This document shows positions 22,140-35,100 of a stretch of 64,000 nucleotides of DNA, one piece after another. Made by a program: the position numbers and the translations under genes. This stretch comes from Kappaphycus alvarezii (taxonomy: Eukaryota > Rhodophyta > Florideophyceae > Gigartinales > Solieriaceae). Where the stretch lies: NCBI GenBank assembly GCA_002205965.3, contig NADL03000031.1, positions 558,001 through 622,000 on the forward strand. Reading direction: 5' to 3'. The stretch's first letter is position 1; each line of letters opens with the position of its first letter. Under the pieces are notes generated by a model. That model was given only the letters and a program-made list of their open reading frames with translations, searched no databases and was not told where the DNA came from.

Positions 22140-22904
22140 AACTGCCTCAAACCCTTTAGTTTTGGAGTATTTGACAGTTTAAATTTTCTTAGACATATGC
22201 TTCCAGAATTAAAATGAGGAAATAAGGCAATTGCTGCTGGCGTTAGGAGACGAATAATGGCTCCGAACGTAAAAGTTAGAGGGTAATAGTTTACTTAATT
22301 TTCCTGATAACCGAGGTTGAGTTTAAAGTCGCAAGGGTTAAACATACTACCGGTCCGTGCAGCAAGGAAGCAACCAAAATCGCTAGGTTGCGTGTATTCC
22401 TATCAAAGTAGGTGGTACATTCTTTCGAATTGAAGGATGTTGCGATTATGCCCATAAATCACCAAACCCTGGCAGTATCCCTCCAGTAACCTGTATCAAG
22501 ACTTTTCGCTGTAAGATGACATCAGTGCAACTTGTGCACTGTACCCATGCACCAGTGTAAAACATAAGATCATACCTCTTTGTACCAAGCCAATGACATG
22601 GAGCCATCGTGGTTATCTCGCGTGGTTCTCGAAACATTTCGGACCCACCAATCAGCAACCGCTTTGTGCCTCCTTGCCAAATAGACCAATGGGACTTTGA
22701 CATGATGTTTGCTGCTGTCGGTTACACTGATGGATGCTACATGAGCCTTCAGAACCTTGTAGTTTGATACCTCTGGGGTCGCTTTGCCTAGAATACCTTT
22801 GAATTCAGTACCATCTGCTTACAATTTATCTCTGCTGGGGTCGAGTACTTTTTCTACATAAACCATGGTCAGAAGCTCCGGTCTGTTCACCGGAAGCTTC
22901 AACT
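22140..22904. other. Unassigned sequence between Gypsy copies
   Basis: A minus-strand frame of 85 codons at 22703-22446 has no recognised motif. A short imperfect palindrome, GAAGCTCCGG...CCGGAAGCTTC, is near 22871-22900. Nothing else is supported. Confidence 0.35.
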
Positions 22905-25560
22905 ATCAGTTCAAACATTGATTACCTCTTGTGCGCTCAAACCCCAAAACGGATGAGACCCAATACATTCGAAAGCCCGCCGAATGCCGCCGAGGCAAAA
23001 ACAAGTAGTGAGGAACGAAGTGAATGAATTATTTGAAGCTGGAATTATCACGCCTTCGAGGTCCGCCTGGTCCTTTCCGGTGGTGATCTCCACGAAGGAA
23101 GACGGAAGGCCCCGGTCCTGCGTCGATTACCGTCAGTTGGGTTGGGTGATGAAGCCAGAATGCTGGTTGTTACCGAAAATGGAAGAAATCTTCGACGAAC
23201 TCTTTGGCGCGGAGTTCTCCACGACGTTGGACCTTTACACAGGATACTGGCAGGTTTGAATATCCGAACCGTGCAAGGAAAAGACGACATTTGTCTCTCG
23301 ACATGCAACGTACAAGATCGAGGTGATGCCGTTTGGACTAATGAACGCTCCAGCGACGTTTCAAAGGATGATAGACAGGGTTCTTCGCGGGTTGCCGTCC
23401 CTATGGTGTACTTGGAAGATGTTTCAATATTTTCTAAAATGTTGGAGGAGCACATAGCTCATTGCAAAGGGGTGTTCAAGGGGATACAAGAAACGAAATT
23501 GAAGCTGAAGGTAACAGTGCAGCTTTGCTCATTCAGAAGTGAAGTTGCCCGCTCTTATTGTCAATTCAAGCGGTGTGAAGGTTGATCCCAACAAGATTAA
23601 AGATGTCTTGGAGGCCCACAGGCCAGAAAATGTGACCGAATGCAGGAGTTTATTAGGGATCGCAGGGTACTGCCAACGGTTTAAAAGGGAGTTTTCCAAC
23701 TGCTCAGCAGTGTTGCACGTGGCGACGTCCGTTAAGGAAGCTTTCGAATAGAATACGAAGATGCAAGAGGCTTTTGAATACTTGAAGGGGAAACTGACTG
23801 CTCCTCCAGTATTAGCGTTTCAGGATTCTAATTCGCCTTTCTTAGTTGAAAAATATGCATCTACGGCAGCCCTTGGAGTCGCCCTCTCGGAGAATAAAGA
23901 ATATGGGAAAGTACAACCTATTCAGTTCGCTTGTCGAACGAAGGCGGAACGAGAGCGCCGCTACTTCATAAGCTACCTGAAAGCACTTGAAGTGTTGTTC
24001 TCTCTCAGGATTTTTCGCGTGTATCTGTTGTCCGAAAAGCCGTTTGCGGTGTATAAGGACCATCAGGCCCTGCAGAAGGCCTTCAAGAAGAAATATATTC
24101 ACGTAATGCTGTCGAGATGGATGGATTTGGTGGCAGAGTACGACTTCGAAATTAAGTACTGTCCGGGGAAGGCCATTGAGCAGCTGATTAGATCCCTTCC
24201 AGGCCCATCGAGGAACACGACCCTTCAAGAGGGGAGAACGTCGCGAAGGTCCTCGTAGCGACGATACAGTTTGATGATCCAAAGCTATCTAGATTGAAAC
24301 CGGACCTCCTGTAAATTGCGAGGTTTCGAACCGGGGACAGTTTCAGGAGAAGAAACGGAAGAAGAAGACAGCCATCCGAAGAAAGGCGAAGAAATTCATA
24401 ATTTGGAACAAAAATCTGTTCCGCGAGGTTTCGAACCGGGGACAGTTTCAGGAGAAGAAACGGAAGCAGAATACCGCCATCCGAAGAAAGGCGAAAAAAT
24501 TCATTATTTGGAACAAAAATCTGTTCCGACTGGAGAAGGATGGACTACGCGCTGTTCCGGCTATCGGGTAGCGTGCAGAGATGTTGACAACTTTTGGCGA
24601 TGATATCAGTCATTGGGGTGCTTATTCTACGCGGAATTTCGTGAGGCATCGGTTTTGGTGGCCTGGGGTGTATCCGGATGTGATCGAACACGTCAAGGCA
24701 TGCAAAGGATTTCAAAAAGCTCAAAGACTACCTACGTATCATACGAGTCTCAGAGCACCCGTTACAGGTTTGTTTGAAACATTTTCCGTGTACTTCAAGG
24801 GCCCTTTCAAGCCATCTTGGAAGTGAAAGAGGTTTTCTTTAATCGTAGTGAAGCACATGAAGGGCTAGCCAATAACTTGGGTAACGGAAGGCTCCACCTC
24901 CACTGTTGTCATCGAGTTCGTCGAGGAGGAAATTATCGAGCTGGTCAAGCCCCCGAGGAGGATAGTCTCAGACAACGCGACGGATTTTATGGCGGCTTCA
25001 GTCCAGGAGTTTATGGAAAATCATGGGACCGATTAGAAGGCCGTCCTTCCATATACCCCTATGGCAAATGGAAGAACCGAGACACACTGAATAAAGTTCC
25101 GTGGTGCAAAATGTATGCTATTGGGTGGACGCTATGCAGAAAGTCTTGTGCGGCTATCGCCGACGCGATCTTGGGGATGTAAACTCGTCGTTCCGATTAA
25201 TGTACGGGATCGAAGCGAGGATGATGGCAAGTGACGCAGTTGCCCTTCTGGGCGAAGCAAAGCCAAGTCACCGCCTCATTGAGATGTTGGGAGAGTCTTT
25301 CTTGAGGGCTGCTGTAGGAGAAGGGTCGCGTGCGCCGCTAAATGTCAAGGGATAGTTCAAAAGGTTCGAGCTTGGAGATGAGGTGCTAGTGGCGCATCAA
25401 TAGGGTCCGGAAGTGGCCAGCGTTTGAGTCGTTTTACTATGGACCGTGACGGGTAATCAAGGCAGATTATCCGCGCTACGAGCTGCTCTCGTCAATTGGT
25501 AGAGCGACCAGAAATGCCATCTACGCGCTTCGGGGCGCCGACTGGTGGGTATACTAGGTC
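22905..25560 (+). mobile_element. Ty3/Gypsy element 2, partial inverted-orientation copy, broken
   Basis: A fossil with the RT (22984-23585), RNase H (23761-24258) and integrase (24581-25355) of the same family as element 1, on the opposite strand. The RT section from 22984 is almost base-for-base the reverse complement of 18113-18715. Gag and protease are missing, so the copy starts inside the RT. It is broken in about ten places. The last 200 bp match the reverse complement of 16210-16470, placing the element's 3' end near 25560. Confidence 0.9.
24317..24533 (+). repeat. 108-bp tandem duplication inside Gypsy element 2
   Basis: Two consecutive units of about 108 bp (24317-24423 and 24424-24533) each encode RGFEPGTVSGEETE followed by HPKKGE. 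They lie between the RNase H and integrase parts and differ at only a few positions. Confidence 0.85.
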
Positions 25561-26338
25561 ATCAAGGAAACTCATATAAGGAGGAGAAATTCAGGGAGTC
25601 GGGTAAATACCAAGGATCAACGGTTGGGCATGAGTAAATATATCAACAGGAAAAATAAATTGGACATTGGTGGAGGAAAACTAGGGCGAAATCGGTGAGG
25701 GACCTGGAAGCCGAGATCTAGAAATAGTTTTATCCGACCACATGGGTAACAGGTGGTGCAACGGAACTCAGGTTGCATAATGGCAGGTAAACTGTTGAAA
25801 CCGAAGGGAAAAATGTGCTGTGTGGTTGCTCGCAAACTGTGAAATGTTTTCCATTCTAGTATTTAATGTACGCGTAGTCTCTACACTTTCATCGCTTTGA
25901 TTCAGAATACGTGCAAAGAATGGTTGGAGGCTTGGTTGCTTTGCCACTGTAATGTGCACTGTAAATGTAGACGAGAATGAAGCACGCTTTGGGCACCTGA
26001 TTTTTTGTACTGTACGTTTTGGGAGCTCAGCTCATGGAAATCCCAAAATATTTATACTTTATTTTTCATGGTGCTAACAGTGCTTTACGACTACACTGAA
26101 AGAAATCAAGGAGATGGAATGGTCTTTCCGCATGAAGTAACGTCATCTATTGAGGAACAGTGATTTATAGACGAGAATATAACCGGAAAGATTTGCCTGC
26201 ACATATAGGACGTGAGAAACAGTTAGAAGCTAACAACAGACTCTTACGCAGTAAAAAGAATGGAATTAAACTATGATTGTTAACTTTATTGTTAAAAATA
26301 GAACGGAAGAAGAGTTTTCCTACGAACAACTAGAGTAA

Positions 26339-26439
26339 TTGACATTGAATGGAATAGTTCCCTTCAATGTCAACTACTGTCACTTTTCAAGTGGTAAAAT
26401 AGGTGCAGTAACTGTACCTATTGAACAACTTGAAAAGTG
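26339..26439. repeat. Two adjacent hairpins
   Basis: The first is TTGACATTGAA at 26339-26349 with TTCAATGTCAA at 26363-26373. The second is CACTTTTCAAGT at 26381-26392 with ACTTGAAAAGTG at 26428-26439, whose loop holds a further AATAGGT...TACCTATT palindrome. Both stems are perfect over 11-12 bp. They lie near the left part of the AT-rich island and may be ends of a decayed short element. Confidence 0.75.
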
Positions 26440-26546
26440 ATAAATGGAACTTCAAACGTGAAAAGCCCGCATCATTTACAGCAGGGGGATGTTCGGATTT
26501 CATTTTTCCCGCCCGGGCAAATATCAAGAATTCTGGCACTACTAAA

Positions 26547-26835
26547 AATGCATTTTACTCTGATATTTCGAGGATTCTGCCCATAGTCTTTAAACTTGCA
26601 TCCGTGAACATAAGAAAAAATTTATTAATAAATAATCTCGGTGGCTTAATTACTCTTGCATACACGGGTTAATCGTTATCATCAATACCATCTGCATTTT
26701 ACTATTATATTTCAAGGATCCTATTGATAGTCTTTAGACTTGAAAAAGTGACCATAAGCACAAAATATACTAATAAATAATTGCGGTGGCTTGACTTCCC
26801 TCGCATACAAGGGTTAATCATTATCATCAGTACCA
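26547..26835. repeat. Tandem duplication with 143-bp period
   Basis: The segment from about 26547 (GCATTTTACTCTGATATTTC) recurs at about 26690 (GCATTTTACTATTATATTTC). Similarity continues through CCATAAG, TTAATAAATAAT, GGTGGCTT and GGGTTAATC blocks to about 26835, diverged by roughly a fifth. Confidence 0.8.
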
Positions 26836-29800
26836 TCTCTCATTATTTTTATCAACTGATGAGTCATTCTTTCTTATAGAATTTCGTATCTGTCTCTTAT
26901 TTGAAGTTCTGAAACCTTCAGCTTCCATTAGCTTGCTTCGATCAGGAAGAGAGTGATTCAACCTCCACATGTTTTCAGACCTTCCCCATTCGATGACAAA
27001 AAATGAGTCTTCTAAAAAATATCTCATTCGTAGATTGAGAATTTGCAAAAGGTCCCGAACCTTTCACGTTTCCTTTGTTTGATATAATTTCCTGTAAATA
27101 CATGATATCGTCAATATGCATTATCGTGTCCAATTATTGTGTTTATGGAGAGATATTTAGTAGAGATGCTTCATTTTGGCTAGTCAAAGGATTTTAATTC
27201 ATTACTAAATGTCTCAAATCGGGAATTTGCATTGAAAACTTTGGCTGGAGAAGATTCTTCCAAAATATTTTTGACGTAATATATTCTAGTTGATAAAATA
27301 CTGCGAGAATTAAAGCTATTCTTTCATATCTTGGCCTGCATTTCAACCTTCTAACATCTGGAACATAGACAGCATCAACGGAAATTGAAACTCTATTCTC
27401 CACCGCAATATTTTCACGAAGCCATTTTGGAGTGAATATTACGCAATCCAGTTTCATTGATACATTCCTTCCTGGTGATTCTTGACGAGATCATGCAACC
27501 TGTTGAAAAAAGTCCGATAAACAAATATAATATTTTCTTCTCAAGCGACTCGAATTTAGACGCAGTTTCAAAATTAAGTATTGGTGATCCGGTGCTCATC
27601 TCATTCCACGAAAAATAAAGAGGCTTGTAATTCCTTCCAGGAAAAATTGGTGGCACCGTGAACGGCTCATATTGCTACGGACTAGCTTCAATAGTGTTCA
27701 CGGAAGTTTATGAGTTAGAATACCCTGATTACATAATTAAAAATTCAGACAATGATAAAAAAAGTTTGTAGGGACACTTTTTTGAGTTTCAAACCGAAAT
27801 AAATTGTAGGGGAAAAAGGAACCCGAGTTTGCAAGTCGCAGACATCGTAGTGCTGTATATCATCTCCAGTTTCAGACTCCAAGAGTAAATGAAAACTTGC
27901 TCTTTTCTGAATTTAATACTGCAAATCTCTCAGAACTTCCAAGATGGATCTCAACTTTGCGACAATTCCAGGTTCCCAAGGCGCATAGAATATAGCCAGA
28001 GAACGCAACTGCTGATAAATTAGGTAATTCCTTCATGAAACCCAAAATTCCTATTCGTCACGAAGGACAACAGCAAAAGAATGAACTTTTGCAGTAAGTA
28101 GATCCTTGAATGTACTTTTGTGACACTGGCATTGCACCAGCACGAGAAGAAAAGGTTTCGATGGATATCAAGGATGCCTCGATATTTCAGGTTTCCCGCG
28201 CTTCTCGCTGTATTCAGAGGAAACAATCTGCTTGAATTCTTAGAAAAATTGACACGAATAATAAGAAAAACATCTGCAGAGAACTCAAACCGACCGATTT
28301 ATATTTATCAATATCTTGTAGTGACATGCTGAAATGTAAGCTTGGCTATTTTTGCACAGTAAGGCACTTTCTGCGAGGAGAGAGATACATTAATGCACGG
28401 AAGAACGTCAATAATTAGTCAAAGTGTAGCATTTCATTCAATATTACAGTACATTGCAGCGGTTAAAAGTAATATTACTCGAAATGGATTTACAAAATTG
28501 ATAACTGTCACGATTTGCGCCTAGGGACCATTATAATGGACTTCTACGCCCATTAAATAGATGAGAAGTAAATCCTGAGTACCTGAGAGGCACATTACGA
28601 TTTAGGCAGCTTTTCAAACATTATATAACAAATAAATCATTACCAAAAAGACCTCTCCGACCGACCTAACATATTTCCTTTCAATATTTCCCATACTTCT
28701 CGCCATATACGGGAATAGGGAAGGCTAGAGAGAAGTGGATTCGCAAAAGTTATGATCAGTGGTCATCCATTGAGAAGAATCAGAACAATTTACTTCAAGA
28801 TATCATAAAAGAAGCATTCCGGGAGCTTTTGGCTCAATAAATTCGAATTCCGTCCATAGTCCAGATTAAATGGCCCTTACTACTCTAATCCGATGGCGCA
28901 GATGTCTACCTACAGAGTAATCTTGGCAATCGTCTTACCAGTCATTGCCTCGCATCCATGGGTTGCCGAATGAATAGAGAAATACATCTATCACAAGAGA
29001 TATTTGAACGGAAAAATCTCAGATTTGCCCTCATCAATTTATAAAGATTGTAGCAACAAAAGTTCTCGGTTGATGATCTAGGGGATGAGGATATATGTAA
29101 CTAACTTAGGATCAATATAGAATTCAATTTTGATGTCTGCTCTGAGCTTGCTTGAAGGGGGAGCTGCGGGCATGTGCAAGTCAGACAATTGAAACTAGTT
29201 TGGTACTGATTAAGATTATTCCCAGGAACTGCCTGGCCATATCTTTTGATTGATGATACATTAAATTGAAGAAAAACATTGTTCGATGTTGAGTTGCTCC
29301 CGGTGTAATTAAGTAACTACATATGTACTTGGTGTGCTTGACGAATTGCTACCTAGTGAAATTTGAAGAGGACTTTGACCGCCGCATGTCTTTGGATATT
29401 TGCAGGATAATAAAGCATTGAGACAAATTCGATACTTTCTGCCCGACAAGACCATTTGGATCGAGTTTACAGACAAAAAAAGTCTTGTCGCAGACCAGTC
29501 ATGACTTTTTGAACTGATATAGCTGTGTAACATTTGAGAATAAACATTACCATGAGGTAAAAAAAAAAGTTCGTTTCATATTTCTTAAACACCAGATAGG
29601 AGATTATATCAATGATTCTAACCATCCGCTCATTTCAGAGGTGGAAGGTGTAAGTAATTCTTATATCGTCCGGCGAAATTGGATTTTGAAAACTAAGCTG
29701 ATAACAAGTCGCGACCGCAAGGTATAAGGACAAGTTAAAGCGAGCAGTAGAGTCCAGCCTCTAGGATAAGAACTTCTGATTTGTTGTTACAGTGATATCC

Positions 29801-31204
29801 ATGAAGTAAATTGGAGCCAAGGTGAACCCTCCATTTGAAAGTATCGCTAGTCGTCTTAATGTGCACGATCAGACAGAAGGGCTCGAACATCAAAAAGTTA
29901 GGAGTCATAAATCACATTCTAGTATTGCGCTCCGTACTGGCCATTTGAAGATTTAGTTGCAGTGTAGACAGAACCGTTTTTTCTGACGAATATTTCACTG
30001 AATGTAGACAGGAATCTGACCTACACACCTCGTAAACCGTTTCAAGTTAACTTTTCATTCTTTCACTTGACAGGTCGCCTCGGCGGCTGCGATGATGAAA
30101 GAAATATTTGTAGTTTCGTATATTGTCAGGGAGTAAAGTGGTGAACGGGGTGCAGTTTGACCATAAAAATACCTTAACCATCATGTGTCTGTTACATTAT
30201 GTTTACGTAAGAGAGAATATTTCCAACTAACGTCCGAAAAATTCAGTATACGCTTGGATTTCGTAGAAGGAGTGCATATGGAGCTGTAGTCTCACACTCC
30301 TTACATCTCTACCAGGTAGAATCAGTTTTCTATGAGTGTGTGAAAATCGGTGTGTATCATTGCATTACGGACTTGGTTCTTTCAATACTTTATGTTTTGC
30401 TCTGTCATTAATAAAATAAAAATCATTGCAATATACTCAGTATGCGTCAAAATTCTCAACTAAACCGGTGTATGTCCAGAATTTTTATCGAGCTAGACAC
30501 TTGTGTGGAATAATAGAAACTTAGCGTGACCGAAACTCAGGCCTTGTTGCTCCGCTTGGTGTCGGCAGCAATGAATAAAAAATTTCCTGTTCTTCCTCCG
30601 GTGAAATGCTCCCTACTGGCACGAAGTACTATTCTTTCATTTCGCTAAAGTGAAAGACAAGAGCAGTTCCGATTAAAAGTTGAATACATGGAACTGTTCA
30701 GCAGTTCTTCTTGTTTCCTTACCTTCAATGCTAAACTCGGTATAAGGGAACTGTATTGTACAAACAATGCTTGAATTGAAGATAATACACTGAGTCAAAA
30801 CTATACAGTACTACAGTACGCAATGCTGTAATATATGGTATATTTCAGGGTATACGCTAAATTTTTCTGCAATGATTTATGGTTGTAAATAATTTCCAGC
30901 AGTGCACTGTACTACAAATTATTTACGTAATATTCAATTACTATTATCTACATGCGTCAAGTAGTTTACCACCAAAATCCTTGCAGAATCACTCCAGACA
31001 CAAACCAACTGCAGCCAACATGTACCTTGAATGTCTTCGCGTCACCAAGCGACTACAGAGATGGGTAATCTATTGCCCGAGTCATCTTCAAGCGCAAACA
31101 ATCAGGCAAGACGGACCCAACAGCTGAAAAACATATTTGAGAAATCATTTGAGCGGTTTCTATGGAGCACCGAGAGAAAGAAGTCCGGCAGTAGACATTG
31201 AGGA

Positions 31205-32192
31205 CTGCTTCGATTTAATTTTGCATCGTTTGCAGTAAACTTTGACCAACTAACTGACTATGCGTGTCTTTCTCTTTTCAGATTAAATCGCGCCGTTATT
31301 ACTAGTGGTGCCGGTCATAGGGAAGTCGAGTGCGGCGACGCATACAGCGATGAACAGGTAATAAGAAAAACCCTCATCTTACGACGTGCGTATTACTTCG
31401 CGGCATGAATTCGACAGCAAGTTGGACAGATGTAGTGCTGCTCTTCGGCTGGCACTCGTCGCATCTTCCGAAAATTTTTGGGAAGCGCTGGATGAGTTTC
31501 TAGGGAAGAGGGCGGGACTGGTACTACTGGCACTTAACGAGATTTTCTGGAAATGGAGGTTCGCATAATATGCTGCGTCAGTAAGGGATAAGACGGAAGG
31601 GCTGGAAAATGTCGTGGGTTTTATTGATGGCACGGTAACAGCGATACGTCGTCCAGGCTGTGAAAAAAATCAACCAACGCATCGCCTACCACGGGAACAA
31701 GAGGAAAAGTGAGATTAAGAATCTGGCTATAACTACTACTTGCGGAATTTCAATGCATCTGGCGAGTCTAATTGAGGGTGGCAGACATGACTGGACTCCT
31801 TATGTGCAGCGCAGTGTGGATTTAGATCTTCCTCGACTGTTGCGTGTTTGGGATAAACAATACAGTATGTATAGAGACTAAGGATACGGCAGAATAGTTT
31901 TCCTCGAGATTAAATACTCAAGAAAAAATCTATTTGGGGGTCAGAAGCTGTTCAACAAATTTTTTTGGGGGGGATAGTTAGCTGTTGAGTGGTTCTTCAA
32001 GGAGATGAAGATGTATTTGACGTTAGTTGATTTGAAGAGGAGGCTTCTGTTCGGAGAATCTGTACTTCAAAAGTTGTACATCGCCGCAGCGTTGTTAACC
32101 AACCTTCTAAATTGTGTCTACCCAAACAGCATTGCGCAGTAATTCGGAATAGACCCACCCACGTTAGAGTATTATATAGGTAATTGTGGTAT
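31205..32192 (+). pseudogene. PIF/Harbinger (DDE_4) transposase relic with a likely 47-nt intron
   Basis: Transposase pieces in order: DCFDLILHRLQ; after a candidate intron (31235-31281, GTAAAC...TTTTCAG), LNRAVITSGAGHREVE; then helices around 31386-31560; ENVVGFIDGTVTAIRRPG (first Asp); YHGNKRKSEIKN; EGGRHDWTPY (second Asp); AVEWFFKEMK near 31985 (Glu); and LYIAAALLTNLLNCVYPNS to GIDPPTLEYYIG. All three catalytic residues survive, but the frame changes near 31570 and 31650 and stops occur near 31882-31985 and 32142. This family differs in sequence from the relic at 13.4 kb. The Copia LTR fragment abuts its 3' end at about 32200. Confidence 0.8.
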
Positions 32193-32199
32193 GAAGTAA

Positions 32200-35100
32200 T
32201 AAAACCTGTGAGCCATGGGAGCCGAAAGGCGAAAAACAATTTCCCCGTCCCGTAGGAGCGGCCTTTTTTGGCTCTACCCCACAAATTAGAGATTGATAGC
32301 GATGTTACACATCTATCAACACCCTCCTTAACTGAGCTATCAACTGTAGTACTTCCGATTCCCAGCTCAGTGCGGAATTTCCTAAACAACGCACCAGGCA
32401 ATGGTTTGTCATAATGTCAGCAATCATTTGCTCAGATGGGCAGTGCTTGACAGTTATGATACCATCAGAAACAGCATCTCTTACAAAATGATATCTTATG
32501 TCCACATGTTCGGCATCTTTTCTGCCTTAGACCACTTGATGCAGCTGTGTTGTCTTCTATAATCAGGGTAGGGGTGGCATACTGCATTGATAATCCAGAC
32601 AGTAAAGTGCGCACACTTTCGCCAACTTGACACATTCCGACAACGCGATATACTCAGCTTCTAGGATGACAGCGCGACTCCAGACTGCTTCTTAGATTTC
32701 CAGATTACTGGAACGCCGTTCACCATCATTACAGTCCCGCTTGTTGAGCGCCTTGTGTGATGACATCCCGCCCAATCCGCGTCACTATAGCCAGTAATCT
32801 CAGTAAACCCAGCCCGATTACCAAATTCAATATGCAGACCGAGCTCAGCAGACCCTCTTAAGTACTTAAACACCTCTGCACCTTGCTCCAATCATTATGA
32901 GTTGGGCGACTAGATATTATTCCAAGTAATCCCACTGCTGCGCATATATCGGGCCTAGTACGAGTGGCAAGAAACAAAAGCTTCCGATTGCCATCTGGTA
33001 CTTGTGCCGCCCTTCATCACTCAAAATTTGGGACCCACTTCCCGTTTCTGCATGTTGGGGAACCATGGGTGTGTCAACACTGCGGAGTTCTCCATGCCAA
33101 ATCTTTGTAAAAGTACCCTTGTGAAGTGTGACTGCCGCATGCACAACCCGTGGTATGCCACAAGAACTCAACACCTAAAATGACTTCACGACCCCAAGGT
33201 CTTTCACCTCGAACTTAGACGCCAACATTTGCTTCACCATATAAACTGAATAATAACACTGACTCATCACAAGAATATCATCAATGTAGACGAGAATCCA
33301 TACTTCTGCATCTTCAAACTTGGCAATGAAGAAACAATCCTCACCTGTAACTTGATGAAACCCCAATGACAAAACACTGTCAGTGAATAATATCAGCATA
33401 TTTTGGCAGCTTTCTTAAGTCCGTAGAGTGCCTTCACCAATTTTAGTCCAGTACCAGGTTCCAACTTGATAGACATCCCTCGTGGCGGTTTAACAAAAAT
33501 CTTACTGTTCGACTCAAGGGTTCCATGTAGGAAGGCATTCTTGACGTCCAGGTGATGCACTGTACAGCCGCTAGTAAGGCATGAAAGTGCAAGTCGCACC
33601 GTCGAGAAATCCACTACTGGTGCGTACACATCGTCCACACGCCCCTCCTGAAACCCCCTCACCACAAGCCTTGCCTTGTACTTATCAATAGAGCCGTCTG
33701 CTTTCCTTTTAAGGTCGAATATCATCTTTGTATCCAGTACCTTTGCGTCCCTCGGTATCTTTTCTATACTCCAGGTGCCTCTGCTCCAGACTGTCCATTT
33801 CTTTGTCAATGGCCTGTCGCCACATCTTCCTATCCGGGCTTTCCATAGCTTCCTCTATGTTTCGGGGTATTTTGTCCCACTTTTAGCAATCATACGACCT
33901 CTGTAGGGGGTAATATGTTAACGCCTCTTCGATTTTTCAGGGCTTAGCCCTTCTGCGCCCTCTAGAGCCACCTGCTCATCATCATCGTTGACGACAAACT
34001 CAGAATCATCAGTATTCTGCTGACTGGGATCGGCGGCAGTCACTTGTTCCTCAGTTGGGTGTGACATACTGATGGGCTTACTCATCTCATCCAAGGCTTC
34101 ACACACCTTTGACGCGTGTCTTCCGTCCATTCTCTAGCTGGAAAGACATGCTCATTAAAACGAACGTGTCGAGCATGTACGATACGATTTTCCTCAATAT
34201 TCCAAACCCTGTAATTCCAGTGGGAAAGGCACCTTAGCAATATGCCTCTTTGGATCTCGGCTCCAATTTCTTCTTCTTCGGAGATGTGTTCTGTAACCAA
34301 ACCTCACACCGAAATACACGCAAATTTCCCACATCTGGTTTTTCTCCCGTTAAGGCTTCATAAGGGGTTTTACCCTTCAGTCGTCTGGTTCCAGTAATGT
34401 TCCGCATATTAGTTGCGGTCACTACTGCCTCACCCAAAATTCATCCGGCAATCCCGAATGCATTAGAAGAGTCCTAGCAGTTTCCATGACGGTTCGGTTT
34501 AACCGTTCTGCTATCCCATTCTGCTGCGGGGTGTATGGAGCACAGTACTCCCATTCTATTCCCAGCTCTTCCAACTCCTTCGGAGAGCAACATATTCCCC
34601 ACCATTGTCGGAGTATAGTGTCTTGATCAGACAATTGAATTTTCTTTCCAACTTAGCCCTTATTATCGGAAACATGATAAAACGTCTGATTTGCTCTTCA
34701 TCAGACGAACCTCTTTGTGCTTGTATTTCATCAATAAACGACACAAAGTATCTATTTCCCATGCTATGAACTGGCATAGGCCCACAGACATCTGTAAACA
34801 GGACTTCACCTGGTTTTGTACTCACGCTACTCCGAGGTGCAAGTGTAAGCTTGCTTGCTTCCCCATACTGCAAGGAGGGCATTCTTCTTGTAGCGCCTTG
34901 GCTTCATATCCAACCCTCGTACTGTATTGTTGCGCGACATTTCGTTAATCATGGCCTTATTACCATGGCCGAACCGCAAGTGCCACAAGTCAACACCACT
35001 CGCCCGTTCTCTTGCCAGATTGACTTGCTCTGCGTGTATGTCATTCTCTATAACATATAAACCATTCTCAGCATACCGTGAGAAATAGTACGCCCATCCC

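Larger units (their letters stand above)
25561..31200. other. AT-rich island, 5.6 kb, no recognisable gene
   Basis: Base composition changes abruptly to visibly AT-rich, unlike the GC-rich LINE and host-gene sequence around it. Open frames are short, and none carries a domain I can name. A minus-strand frame at 27457-27194 holds DAVYVPDVRRLK, weakly like the Copia protease/pre-integrase region. A plus-strand stretch near 29675 holds NWILKTK, weakly like a Copia RT start; the orientations disagree, so neither is claimed. Hairpins and a 143-bp tandem repeat (listed separately) lie inside. Confidence 0.5.

Noticed and set aside
21556-22703. Possible piggyBac transposase
   Set aside because: The acidic then basic N-terminal look suggested it, but no catalytic Asp block was found and the order of frames did not fit.
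27194-29780. Copia protease-like and RT-like scraps in the AT-rich island
   Set aside because: Only 8-12 residues each look right, and they lie on opposite strands in an order that does not fit one element.
25561-31200. Mitochondrial or plastid DNA insertion
   Set aside because: AT content and hairpins fit, but no organelle gene, rRNA or tRNA could be recognised.
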